25,138 nucleotides of DNA from CAYPZL01 sp964415045 (GTDB lineage Bacteria > Planctomycetota > Phycisphaerae > Sedimentisphaerales > Anaerobacaceae). The notes beneath the pieces were generated by a model. It searched no databases. It was not told the DNA's origin and saw only the letters and a program-made list of their open reading frames with translations. Below, piece by piece: positions 9,685-17,147 of this stretch (positions are counted from its first letter, which is position 1; the number at the start of each line of letters is the position of its first letter). The stretch is from positions 1 to 25,138 of the forward strand of contig CAYPZL010000071.1 of assembly GCA_964415045.1 (NCBI GenBank). Reading direction: 5' to 3'. Both the position numbers and the translations under genes were made by a program.

Positions 9685-11310
9685 ATGGCGGCACTGAACC
9701 GAGGGGCCTCATGCAGGGATGCGGAGCCGTACTACTACGACTTCCAGCTTGACCCAAACAACCCTGCTGTCCCAGATTCCGTAACTGGTCACATCAAAGA
9801 CTGTGCGTATTGTCAGGAGGCATTGCGGCGGCTGGAAGGGCTGCTTGCCGAATCCGAGACGGGCGGTACGGCTGACCGGCCCCAGGACGATGCGGAACTG
9901 ATCGATGCGCTGAGTCTCCACTTCGAGTACATCGGCGATTATGTGACCTGCGCGCATGTCAAGCCGTTTCTGCCGGCCCTTGCGATGCCTTCGGGGCAGA
10001 TCAGAATCCCCACGCCAATCACGGTTCACGTGGACAACTGCCCTCAGTGCGCCGCCGATCTCGACGCGATCAGGGGCCTGCACCTGCGTGCGGAGCAGTT
10101 GGCGCGGTTGAGCCGCCTTCTGGGCAAAAGGCCGAGCGTCAATTCCGCGATGTGCCGACGAGCCGAGGCGAGTATCGCCGCGCTGGGCTCGGACTCGCCG
10201 ACGGGAATCGCAGACGAGATATGGGACCACCTGTGCGTGTGCCCGCGGTGTCGGGCCCGTCTTTGCGAGCATCGGGAAGCCGTGCTGGAAAGACAACGTG
10301 CCACAGGGTCGGACGCCGGCGTATCTGCGTGCGAGGGCCTTTGCCCGGCCGAAATCTTCGATTACGTCATTCCCTGCGGCCTCACGGCCGCCGAACTCGA
10401 ATCGGCTACCGCCGCCCACGTGTGGACGTGTCCGGCCTGCCTCGAGAATATGCAGGCGCTGCATCAAACGCTTTTCGATATCGCCGACCGGGCCGATTCG
10501 GACACGGCTACCGTCTACGCGGCGAAGGACCGGGCTGCGCAGGCTCATGCCGACGGCAATGACCAGTACGCTCGGTACGGGATTCACGTACGCGTCCTTG
10601 AGAAGACTCACGAACCTGCGACGGCGCGCTTCCGTCCGGCGATCAAGCCGTTCGTCAAGGTCGCCGCACTGGCCGCCGTGATTCCCCTGGCCATTTTCCT
10701 CTTCGTCCAGACCCGCAGCGCCTCGGGCACCGGGCCCGAAGAAATCACCAACGCCTTCGCCAGGGCCGCCAATGTCCACGTCCAGTTGTTTCATTCAGAT
10801 TCAGCGAAACCTACCCAGCAGCAGAGGGCCATCCGGCGGGCGGGTCTGTTCATGACTACCAGCGGCGACACATATACGCTCTACGACTTGCAGGCCAGAA
10901 CCAAGACAACCGCCGATCCGGTGGCGGGAATCATCGGGCCCGTGGCGCTGGGGCAGCGCGAATATGCAGGCGCGCGCGATATGATGGAGCATTCTCTGGG
11001 TTTCACGCTGGCCAGCGTTCCCGTAGATCGCCAATGGCGCGAGGTGGCTCGGAACGTCGACGAGGGCACCGAAACCTATGAGCTGACTTGGACTGCTGAA
11101 GGAATTGGTGGACGCTCCTATCAGGCGAAATGGGAGGTGGTGATCGACTCGCAGACCCGGTGCCCCATGCAAACGAGGCTGCTGCGCAGGTACGCTCCTG
11201 AGGACGAATGGGAGGTTTCATCGCGGAGAAAGCTCGAGTACCCCCCGGAACAGGAAATCCGTTCGGCCATCGCCGAGCGTTTTCCTGGCTGGGTGGCGGC
11301 GCCTATTTAG
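9685..11310 (+). CDS. Membrane anti-sigma-factor-like protein with four HxxxCxxC zinc-binding motifs
   Basis: This 541-residue protein has a long cytoplasmic part, one transmembrane helix (about 324-342, FVKVAALAAVIPLAIFLF) and an extracytoplasmic domain of about 195 residues. The cytoplasmic part holds four copies of the zinc-binding anti-sigma signature H-x3-C-x2-C: His36/Cys40/Cys43, His115/Cys119/Cys122, His182/Cys186/Cys189, and His245/Cys249/Cys252. Ordinary ZAS-domain anti-sigmas have one. The outer domain resembles the LolA/MucB-like sensor folds that follow such helices (a run of beta-strands such as GDTYTLYDLQ and TETYELTWTAEG), but I cannot assign it firmly. It lies 10 nt after the sigma gene and overlaps the convergent pseudopilin gene by 8 bp. 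Confidence 0.75.
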   Translation: MAALNRGASCRDAEPYYYDFQLDPNNPAVPDSVTGHIKDCAYCQEALRRLEGLLAESETGGTADRPQDDAELIDALSLHFEYIGDYVTCAHVKPFLPALAMPSGQIRIPTPITVHVDNCPQCAADLDAIRGLHLRAEQLARLSRLLGKRPSVNSAMCRRAEASIAALGSDSPTGIADEIWDHLCVCPRCRARLCEHREAVLERQRATGSDAGVSACEGLCPAEIFDYVIPCGLTAAELESATAAHVWTCPACLENMQALHQTLFDIADRADSDTATVYAAKDRAAQAHADGNDQYARYGIHVRVLEKTHEPATARFRPAIKPFVKVAALAAVIPLAIFLFVQTRSASGTGPEEITNAFARAANVHVQLFHSDSAKPTQQQRAIRRAGLFMTTSGDTYTLYDLQARTKTTADPVAGIIGPVALGQREYAGARDMMEHSLGFTLASVPVDRQWREVARNVDEGTETYELTWTAEGIGGRSYQAKWEVVIDSQTRCPMQTRLLRRYAPEDEWEVSSRRKLEYPPEQEIRSAIAERFPGWVAAPI

Positions 11311-12100
11311 GACCCCACAGGGGACTGTAATCGTAGTCGTCCTCTCCGGTCTTTTCCACGAGGAGCTCGCTCGCCTTTTTCCGGGCGACGTGGCCGTCGA
11401 CGAATCCCACGTTAACGGTTTTGTTCGGGTGTCGCCCGCCGATCGCGTCGCGTGTCTGGCCGGGCCACAATTTCCTGTCCGCGTTGATCTCCAGACCGGG
11501 AATGTAGGCGCTGTCCTGGATCGAGCTGCCGAACTGCCCGGGCGGCTCTTCGGCCGCGTGCCACCAGGAGATCAGGCTGTACCCGCTGTCGACCAGAAGC
11601 AGCGTCGCGCCGGGTTCGGGAACGTCCGTGCTGGACAGGGGGCTGCCCACGAACTCCTCTCCATACGTGCCCGGGTAACGCGTGCTCTTGCACAGAGACC
11701 AGTTCGCGCCGTAATTGCCACAGAGAATGTCGGGCTCCAACATCGGATTCTCCTGCCGCCTTGAGGGGCATCTCAATATCTCCAAATCCCGCCAGGACCT
11801 GCTCTCAACGATCTCGGCCAGGTTGAACCACCACCACCCCATCCGGTCGACGATAGGGTTACCGAGATACCCTGACGGCGGCGGGTCCTTGCGCGGACCG
11901 CCAAAGCCGTGGGGAAACGAGCCGCGCTGGGCCTCGTACGTCAGGAGAGCGGTCGTCAGGTTCCTGATCCGCGTGCCGCAGACGGTGGCCCGGGCCTGTC
12001 CCCGCACGCTGGCAAACACGGGAAACAGCAGCGCCGCCAGCAGCGCCGCGACGGAGATGACAACCAGCAATTCGACGAGTGTAAACCCCGATGATCTCAT
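11303..12100 (-). CDS. Type IV pilin-like / general secretion pseudopilin (DUF1559-like)
   Basis: The N-terminus has the class III prepilin signal GFTLVELLVVISVAALLAALLFPVF, with cleavage expected after Gly5 and Glu at mature position 5, followed by the hydrophobic helix. The rest is a soluble domain with four Cys (two in the CPSRRQE and ILCGNYG stretches). Near the C-terminus is a His-(x10)-Asp-Gly motif (HPNKTVNVGFVDGHV), close to the H-x9-DG hallmark of the abundant planctomycete DUF1559 pseudopilins but one residue longer. Such proteins are processed by a prepilin peptidase and assemble at the cell envelope; the cargo is unknown. The start codon lies only 9 nt after a -10 box, so the mRNA may be leaderless. 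Confidence 0.85.
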   Translation of the reverse strand: MRSSGFTLVELLVVISVAALLAALLFPVFASVRGQARATVCGTRIRNLTTALLTYEAQRGSFPHGFGGPRKDPPPSGYLGNPIVDRMGWWWFNLAEIVESRSWRDLEILRCPSRRQENPMLEPDILCGNYGANWSLCKSTRYPGTYGEEFVGSPLSSTDVPEPGATLLLVDSGYSLISWWHAAEEPPGQFGSSIQDSAYIPGLEINADRKLWPGQTRDAIGGRHPNKTVNVGFVDGHVARKKASELLVEKTGEDDYDYSPLWGPK

Positions 12101-12108
12101 GCCTTTCC

Positions 12109-12137
12109 ATTATAGAATCAATCTTGTCCTGAATCAA
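12109..12137 (-). promoter_or_regulatory. Sigma-70 promoter of the pseudopilin gene
   Basis: On the minus strand TTGATT (12132-12137) is followed after 17 nt by a perfect TATAAT (12109-12114). Transcription should begin near 12102, about two bases before the ATG at 12100. An in-frame TAA just upstream rules out an earlier start codon. Confidence 0.7.
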
Positions 12138-12154
12138 GCAGGCTCGAGCGCAGC

Positions 12155-12192
12155 AAAAAGGCGGACAAGGAATCATTGTCCTCGTCCGCCTT
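12155..12192 (-). terminator. Rho-independent terminator of the C39-like gene
   Basis: On the minus strand AAGGCGGAC (12184-12192) pairs with GTCCGCCTT (12158-12166), and the stem runs into a T stretch. It starts 28 nt past the stop codon and separates this gene from the pseudopilin promoter. Confidence 0.8.
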
Positions 12193-12219
12193 CGTAACGA
12201 ATGGTGAGCGACACAGTTT

Positions 12220-14019
12220 CTACTTGCAGGCCCGCATGTAGCAATAGAACCATTCACCGGTGATCGTGCACAGGTAAACGGGGTCGGGAATACAAGGGCT
12301 CTCCTGGTATCGAACCAGCATCTTCGTCGTGCAGGTGCCGCTCGCGGCCGGTTCGCAGCCATACCGTAGCCAGTGATACCGGTATGTCCCTTCGCATCCG
12401 CCCGGCAGGTAGTCGCAGTAGTACCAATGCTCGTCCTGGATCACCCTGGTGCAATCCCAGCCGTCGGCGCCGACCAATGTGCCGAGCGTGCCATCGTCGA
12501 TATCGGAAAGCGCCGCTGTCACGGGCTGATCGGAGAGCAGCAGCGCGACGCCCTGCGACCACTCCATGGGGAAGAAGTCCACGCTCTGGCGGTAGTAGAA
12601 CTCGTCGTTCGTCAGATCGATGAGCCAGACGTAGCGGTCATCGACGCGATCGAGCAAGACGAAGTGGTCCTCGCCCGGGATGTGCAGGATGGCCTTGACG
12701 GCGTCCAGCGTCTTGAGCGTCGCCAAGTCGGTCTGCACGGCACGGCAATACAGTCCTGCCCCCCGGGCCGCCTCCTTCATGTCGTAGAGGCTCGTCTGTC
12801 CGGCCTCTCCCACGAGCGAGGCGAGCGTGCCGGCCGGGATGGGTCTTCCCAGGTCCCGAGCGGCCTGTTTGAGGGCGACCGTGGCGCAGTTCTGCCTGAC
12901 ACTGTCCCGGGTCGCCGCGTAGCTCAGCCGCTCGGCCAGAAGCTGCTCGGTATCAACACTGTGCGAATACGTGTAGACCGCCGGCTCCTCAGTAACCGTC
13001 GAGAGGTACTCGACCCGCGCATCGGCCTGGAAACCGACGCCGAAGGCATCCGCCTGCGGAAGGGCGCCGTCAATGGCCGTGATCGTCCACTGATCCGAGC
13101 GTAGCAGCGCGTCCGTGATGGCATTACGCCGCTCGACCAGAATGGACATCGGAACCCACCTGCCGGCCACTTGCCGGTAGTCGGAGCAGTTGTACACCAC
13201 GGCGATTTCAAGCGTGGCCGGCAGGGTACAGGAGGTTACGGCGTATCCCTTGGCCGGATCGAGATGGAACGTGGCCGAGGCGCCGTCCGCCCAGTCCACG
13301 GTCATCTCGATCTGCGTGATTCCGTCCAGGACAACCTGTGAGGCCGATACCTCGGCGGTACTGAGCTTGTCGTAGCTGAAATGATCGTGCCCCCAGGGGA
13401 CTAGCCCGGCCGTCAGGGGGCCGTTGACCCCGCGCGGGAACCGGCCTGCCGCGTCCACGACAGCCTGGTTGCCCGAGGCGGTGTACGTCGTGTAGGCCTG
13501 CCCATCCCAGGCAAAGACACGCTTGCCGTTCCAGTTCAGATCGAACTTTTTGGCCATGAAATTGCCCGCCAGCTCCGGGCCCGGCTCAACCGAGTCCTGC
13601 CGCGAGTCTACGTCGATCTCCCAGTAAAACCTGTTCCCGTCGTACTTTACAACAACGGTGGAGTTCATCGCGTACTCGTTGGCCAATTCGTAGCGCACGT
13701 TGAAGGGGATGGCGTCGAGCTTGAGCTTTTGCAGCTCCTCGGACCGTTCGATCTTGCTCGTGCTGTTCTGGTAGGCCTGGACCCGCTCTGCGATTTCCCT
13801 GCTAATTAGGGCGGGGTCGGTGGTTTTGGCGGGCGCGTATTCCTGGTGGGCCGCTTCAATGGTGCCGGCCGGAATCCACGTCCTGCGGGGCTGATCGGTC
13901 AGCTCCTGAAAAATCTCGAGAATTTCCGCCCTTTCCAGCGTTCGCTGTGCCGAAGCCATGGCGGCCAGAGACAGACAAAGGGCTGCCGCAAGAACAAAAG
14001 TTGCATGGGTGTTTTTCAT
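12220..14019 (-). CDS. Secreted protein with a C39-peptidase-like domain and a Cys-periodic C-terminal tail
   Basis: This 599-residue protein starts with a Sec signal peptide (cleavage likely after ASA, residue 24). Residues about 25-350 form a beta-rich domain of unknown family. Residues about 365-498 look like a C39 papain-like domain: Cys378 in QNCATVAL, the helix and turn leading to QTSLYDMKEAARGAG, His452 in EDHFVLLD and Asp468 in WLIDLT, ending in WSQGVALLLS. I do not see the usual Gln six residues before the Cys, so activity is unsure. After an Asp-rich linker the tail has nine Cys (523, 535, 542, 555, 563, 576, 584, 593, 598) in a nearly repeating C-x11/12-C-x6/7 pattern. The ATG at 14019 follows AAGGAGGT. 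The protein is unlike ABC-fused C39 peptidases, as it is exported and has no transporter. Confidence 0.75.
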   Translation of the reverse strand: MKNTHATFVLAAALCLSLAAMASAQRTLERAEILEIFQELTDQPRRTWIPAGTIEAAHQEYAPAKTTDPALISREIAERVQAYQNSTSKIERSEELQKLKLDAIPFNVRYELANEYAMNSTVVVKYDGNRFYWEIDVDSRQDSVEPGPELAGNFMAKKFDLNWNGKRVFAWDGQAYTTYTASGNQAVVDAAGRFPRGVNGPLTAGLVPWGHDHFSYDKLSTAEVSASQVVLDGITQIEMTVDWADGASATFHLDPAKGYAVTSCTLPATLEIAVVYNCSDYRQVAGRWVPMSILVERRNAITDALLRSDQWTITAIDGALPQADAFGVGFQADARVEYLSTVTEEPAVYTYSHSVDTEQLLAERLSYAATRDSVRQNCATVALKQAARDLGRPIPAGTLASLVGEAGQTSLYDMKEAARGAGLYCRAVQTDLATLKTLDAVKAILHIPGEDHFVLLDRVDDRYVWLIDLTNDEFYYRQSVDFFPMEWSQGVALLLSDQPVTAALSDIDDGTLGTLVGADGWDCTRVIQDEHWYYCDYLPGGCEGTYRYHWLRYGCEPAASGTCTTKMLVRYQESPCIPDPVYLCTITGEWFYCYMRACK

Positions 14020-14115
14020 AATTACCTCCTTCCCAAGGACTTGTGTGAAAGAACGCAACCGCGCCCGGCCAGACATCGGCCGAAACCCGGCGGACCTTTT
14101 GGCCCGAAAGAAAGT

Positions 14116-14145
14116 AGGCGTTTCTCACCGCCCAAATGTAGACAC
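14116..14145 (-). repeat. Bipartite 12-6-12 element, copy 1
   Basis: Plus-strand AGGCGTTTCTCA (14116-14127), 6 variable bases and AAATGTAGACAC (14134-14145). The same two 12-mers at the same spacing occur at 15621-15650. This copy ends 97 nt before the start codon of the C39-like gene. It may be a protein-binding site, a promoter part or a dispersed repeat. Confidence 0.65.
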
Positions 14146-14276
14146 CAATTTTGTCAGATTTTACTTTTTTTTTTGGACGTCGGCACTTGGAGGCGGCCCG
14201 GAGGCTTATCGGAGGGCGATGCGAAGGCCTTTGGCCGGAAAGGAGCATCCGCGCCGCCGGCGGCACGCGGGTCAGG

Positions 14277-15014
14277 CTAAGAGGTAGGGGTATTCGGGTC
14301 GGCGGCCGGTTCGTTGCAGTCGGTGCGTTCGAGCCAGAATTCGCTGAACAGGGCCAAATCGGTCATTCCGACGGCGCCGTCGCCATCCTGGTCGAACGCC
14401 GCTTCCAGATCCGGATCGGATGGACTCTGCTGCCCCCAGTGAGAGGCCAGGAGGGCAAAATCCGTGAAATCGACCGCCGTGTCTGCGTCGAAATCGCGGG
14501 ATGGAACCTGGTTGAACAACAGGGTTTGAACCGGGATATCGAAGCTGAGACCGTAATCGTACAACCCTACGTAGCACAGACCGATCTCTGAGGCGTGGTA
14601 GTCCAGAACGAACCACTCGCCCGGAACGGCGCCGGGATGGGTTACGAGGTCGAAACCGACCATAAGGTCATCGAAGAACTCCGTGACATACGCCGGTTCG
14701 CCGGCGGCCTCCAGAATGGACTCCTTGTAGGAGTAATCGGGGCTACCTGAACTCTCGCCGCGGGGCGACAGATGCCCGATGACCCAGTTGTCCCACGTCA
14801 GAAGCAGGCCACCCGCCCAGTGTCCGCCTGCGTCCGAATTGACCACGAGAACCAGACGCGTTCCCACCATGATGTCGCGGTAGGCGTGAATGAGGTTCGG
14901 ATCGGCCGGCCCCAGGAGGGTATGCCCATCGGGCAGGTAGACGCTCACGGAGACCTCCGCCGAACCCACGGAACTCAGCAGAATGACAATCGACAGAAAG
15001 ACGAACCTTCCCAC
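14277..15014 (-). CDS. Secreted protein with a C-terminal dockerin-like (EF-hand pair) region
   Basis: The N-terminus is a signal peptide (FVFLSIVILLSSVGSA). The middle part (about residues 20-170) is unassigned beta-rich sequence. The C-terminus holds two Ca2+-loop repeats of the dockerin type I style, DFDADTAVDFTDFALLASHW and DQDGDGAVGMTDLALFSEFW (about 172-191 and 207-226), a form very common at the ends of secreted Phycisphaerae proteins. The role of such repeats there is unknown; no cohesin is visible in this window. I prefer the GTG at 15014, because AAGGAGGT abuts the ATG at 15020 directly but is well spaced from the GTG. It has its own promoter and lies 257 nt upstream of the C39-like gene start region. 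Confidence 0.75.
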   Translation of the reverse strand: MGRFVFLSIVILLSSVGSAEVSVSVYLPDGHTLLGPADPNLIHAYRDIMVGTRLVLVVNSDAGGHWAGGLLLTWDNWVIGHLSPRGESSGSPDYSYKESILEAAGEPAYVTEFFDDLMVGFDLVTHPGAVPGEWFVLDYHASEIGLCYVGLYDYGLSFDIPVQTLLFNQVPSRDFDADTAVDFTDFALLASHWGQQSPSDPDLEAAFDQDGDGAVGMTDLALFSEFWLERTDCNEPAADPNTPTS

Positions 15015-15097
15015 AACCATACCTCCTTCGGTGTGTGCTATCAGACCCCCGCCGTGGACTCACCCGGCAAATCTTCCTTGGCGCCGCCGAGACGTTC

Positions 15098-15126
15098 ATT
15101 GTAGGAGATTTCGCCCTCAGAATCAA
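15098..15126 (-). promoter_or_regulatory. Sigma-70 promoter of the dockerin-like gene
   Basis: On the minus strand TTGATT (15121-15126) is followed after 17 nt by TACAAT (15098-15103). The expected start near 15091 gives a leader of about 77 nt. The -35 box is identical to that of the pseudopilin promoter. Confidence 0.65.
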
Positions 15127-15315
15127 GGGGATCCGAGCACGTCGTGCAAGAACGGGAGATGGGCGTGATGTTTGTCCCCCGGCGTGGCCGGCGCTGCCGG
15201 GCGATACAGGCCTGATAAATGTCTGCGGGGCACAGGAAAGGAGGCAGGATGTCGTGCCCCACAGACCGCAACGGCGTGGGATGCGGCGTCGCCTCGATCG
15301 CAAGGACTCCCTTCC

Positions 15316-15516
15316 TTACGAATCGAGAGCCGCCGGAAGCTTTGCTTCAAAGCGGTTGCAGGTGCCGTCGGCCCACGTAAACAACGGCTGGGGTCTGATG
15401 CCTTCTTTCCGGCGGTTGTGGCTGATCGGCCACATACAATAACCCCAGGTGGGTTTCTCGATACAGGTCTGGGCCGCCGAGAAATGCCGACACTGCTCGC
15501 ATAATCGCTCATCCAT
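15316..15516 (-). CDS. Small Cys-rich hypothetical protein (66 aa)
   Basis: The frame encodes a 66-residue protein with five Cys in the order C-x2-C-x8-C-x9-C, then one near the C-terminus (CEQCRHF, QTCIEK, GYCMWP, GTCNRFE). The arrangement suggests a small metal-binding or disulfide-rich domain. There is no signal peptide and I do not recognise the family. The ribosome-binding site is weak. Its upstream region carries the second bipartite 12-6-12 element, 105 nt before the ATG. An unrelated overlapping frame on the other strand looks less protein-like. Confidence 0.5.
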   Translation of the reverse strand: MDERLCEQCRHFSAAQTCIEKPTWGYCMWPISHNRRKEGIRPQPLFTWADGTCNRFEAKLPAALDS

Positions 15517-15778
15517 GTGCTCAAATGCCTAAAACGGGGTTGTAAAAGGTGCAATCAGGCGCCCGGAAACGCCCTCTGCACGGCACGTGTAGAACCCTGC
15601 TACTCGTGTTCCTGGTAAGAAGGCGTTTCTCAGGCCCGAAATGTAGACACAAAAAAATGAAGAATCTCACTTTTTTTGCCGCGCCTGTTTCGCGGTGGGC
15701 TTTCACGCGCGGACGACTGCGTCTGCCCTCGGCGGCGACGGCAAACGCCCGGCGCCCGCGTCACTGAAATCGCCGAGC
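15517..15778. other. Intergenic region carrying the second bipartite element
   Basis: Besides the element at 15621-15650 this stretch has A and T homopolymer runs (15651-15675) of the sort also found next to copy 1 at 14150-14175. I see no further gene and no strong terminator for the LarA-like gene's own strand. Confidence 0.4.
15621..15650 (-). repeat. Bipartite 12-6-12 element, copy 2
   Basis: Plus-strand AGGCGTTTCTCA (15621-15632), 6 variable bases, AAATGTAGACAC (15639-15650). Both arms are identical to copy 1 at 14116-14145, and the 6-nt spacers differ (GGCCCG here, CCGCCC there). It lies 105 nt upstream of the small Cys-rich gene. Confidence 0.65.
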
Positions 15779-17044
15779 CTATTCAAACCGGCCTTTGGTG
15801 GCCCATAGTCCGAGGGCGGGGTTGGAGATGTAGAAGATGGTTTCGCCGGCGATGGTGTTGAGTCCGTCCTTGAGCCGGCGCGGATCGTATGTGGCGAGCA
15901 TGGATTCGAGGTCGGCGTATTGGAAATTGACGCCCTCGATTTGCTGCTGCGTCAGGTGACCCGGGCAGTAGGTAACGCTGAAGCGGCCTTCGGTGGAGCC
16001 GTGGATCAGATGGGCCGCGGCGCTGAGGTTGCCGCGCAGGTCCTCGTTCTCGGCAACGAGGCGAAGGACCTCGTCGGTGCCGACGTAGCCGTACTTGCGA
16101 ATCAGCGCGTCGATCTCCTTGTCTTCGCCGAACTCGCGCAGTCCCGGCGCCAGGACGATCAGCTCGCCGCCGTCGGCCATGGCCATCCGCGTGCGGTAGA
16201 TGCTCTTGTTGCCCAGCCAAGTGCTCTTGAACTCCTCGGGATCGAGGTAGACGACCACTTTCTCGAGCGGCTCGTCGAGCATGGTGAAGTTGACCTTGAG
16301 CGAAAGCTCGGCGGCGAGGTTGAAGCACTCGGCATCGTCGCCGATGAACAGTCCGCGCGTGACCTGCCCCGAATCGGTCGCCGCGACCACCGTTAGAACG
16401 TAGAGAATCGGCAGATCGCCGGCGAAGTGGTCCGAGGCGTAGTTGAGCACGCGCCGCACCGGCGTGTCGGCCCGGCCCATCATCCGCTCCATGCCGTAAA
16501 CGGCGCCGAGGTAGTGGCTCTTGTTGATCCCCTCGGCCCCGCCGGTCCCGACAAAAACGTTCTTGTTGTAGTTGGCCATGCCGACGACTTCGTGCGGAAC
16601 GACCTGTCCGACCGACAGGATCAGGTCGAAGCCACCCTCGACGAGCAGCGTGTCCACCTGGGCGGGCCAGGAAAAGTCGAGCTTGCCCTCGCTGACTTCC
16701 TGGACAAACGAGGCGGGCACTTCGCCAAGCGTGGCGATGCCGTGCCGCCAGTCGTGCGTGCGAAAGAGATCGACCGGCACCTCGCCGAACATGCGCCCGA
16801 TCTCGGCCTCGGTCATCGCAAAGTGCGTTCCGATCGCCGGCAGGATGTCGGTCAGCGCCTCGCCGTAGTACTGCCAGGCGAAACGCGTCAGCTCGCCGGC
16901 GCGCGAATGAAACCGGGTAATATCCGGCGGCAAAGCCAGAACCTTGCGCCGCGCGCCGTGCTTGTCCAGGGCCTCGTAAAGCCCGCGTTTGAGATCGTCG
17001 GCGCTCAGGTTTTCGTTCTCATTTCCACGACTGTAGTACAGCAT
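15779..17044 (-). CDS. LarA-like nickel-pincer racemase/epimerase family protein
   Basis: This 421-residue protein resembles lactate racemase LarA (DUF2088 family), whose members racemise or epimerise 2-hydroxy acids using a Ni-pincer nucleotide cofactor. Visible landmarks are PPDITRFHSRAG (39-50), IGTHFAMTEAEI (71-82), and the cofactor region. In that region His151, Lys161 and His177 have the same spacing as His174, Lys184 and His200 of Lactobacillus plantarum LarA. The substrate is probably not lactate: the gene is the last of a presumed operon with a sugar-acid dehydrogenase and a sulfatase, so a sugar acid is more likely. The ATG at 17044 follows GAGGCGAAAC. No larB, larC or larE cofactor genes are in the window. 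Confidence 0.85.
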   Translation of the reverse strand: MLYYSRGNENENLSADDLKRGLYEALDKHGARRKVLALPPDITRFHSRAGELTRFAWQYYGEALTDILPAIGTHFAMTEAEIGRMFGEVPVDLFRTHDWRHGIATLGEVPASFVQEVSEGKLDFSWPAQVDTLLVEGGFDLILSVGQVVPHEVVGMANYNKNVFVGTGGAEGINKSHYLGAVYGMERMMGRADTPVRRVLNYASDHFAGDLPILYVLTVVAATDSGQVTRGLFIGDDAECFNLAAELSLKVNFTMLDEPLEKVVVYLDPEEFKSTWLGNKSIYRTRMAMADGGELIVLAPGLREFGEDKEIDALIRKYGYVGTDEVLRLVAENEDLRGNLSAAAHLIHGSTEGRFSVTYCPGHLTQQQIEGVNFQYADLESMLATYDPRRLKDGLNTIAGETIFYISNPALGLWATKGRFE

Positions 17045-17147
17045 GTTTCGCCTCTAACTGGCCCACGGGGGCGATTCGGGCAGGCGTCGAATGCGCCGAT
17101 GAGCCGGGCCTCAAACTCCTTCAGAGGTTGGGCCGGATCGGTCCCTC

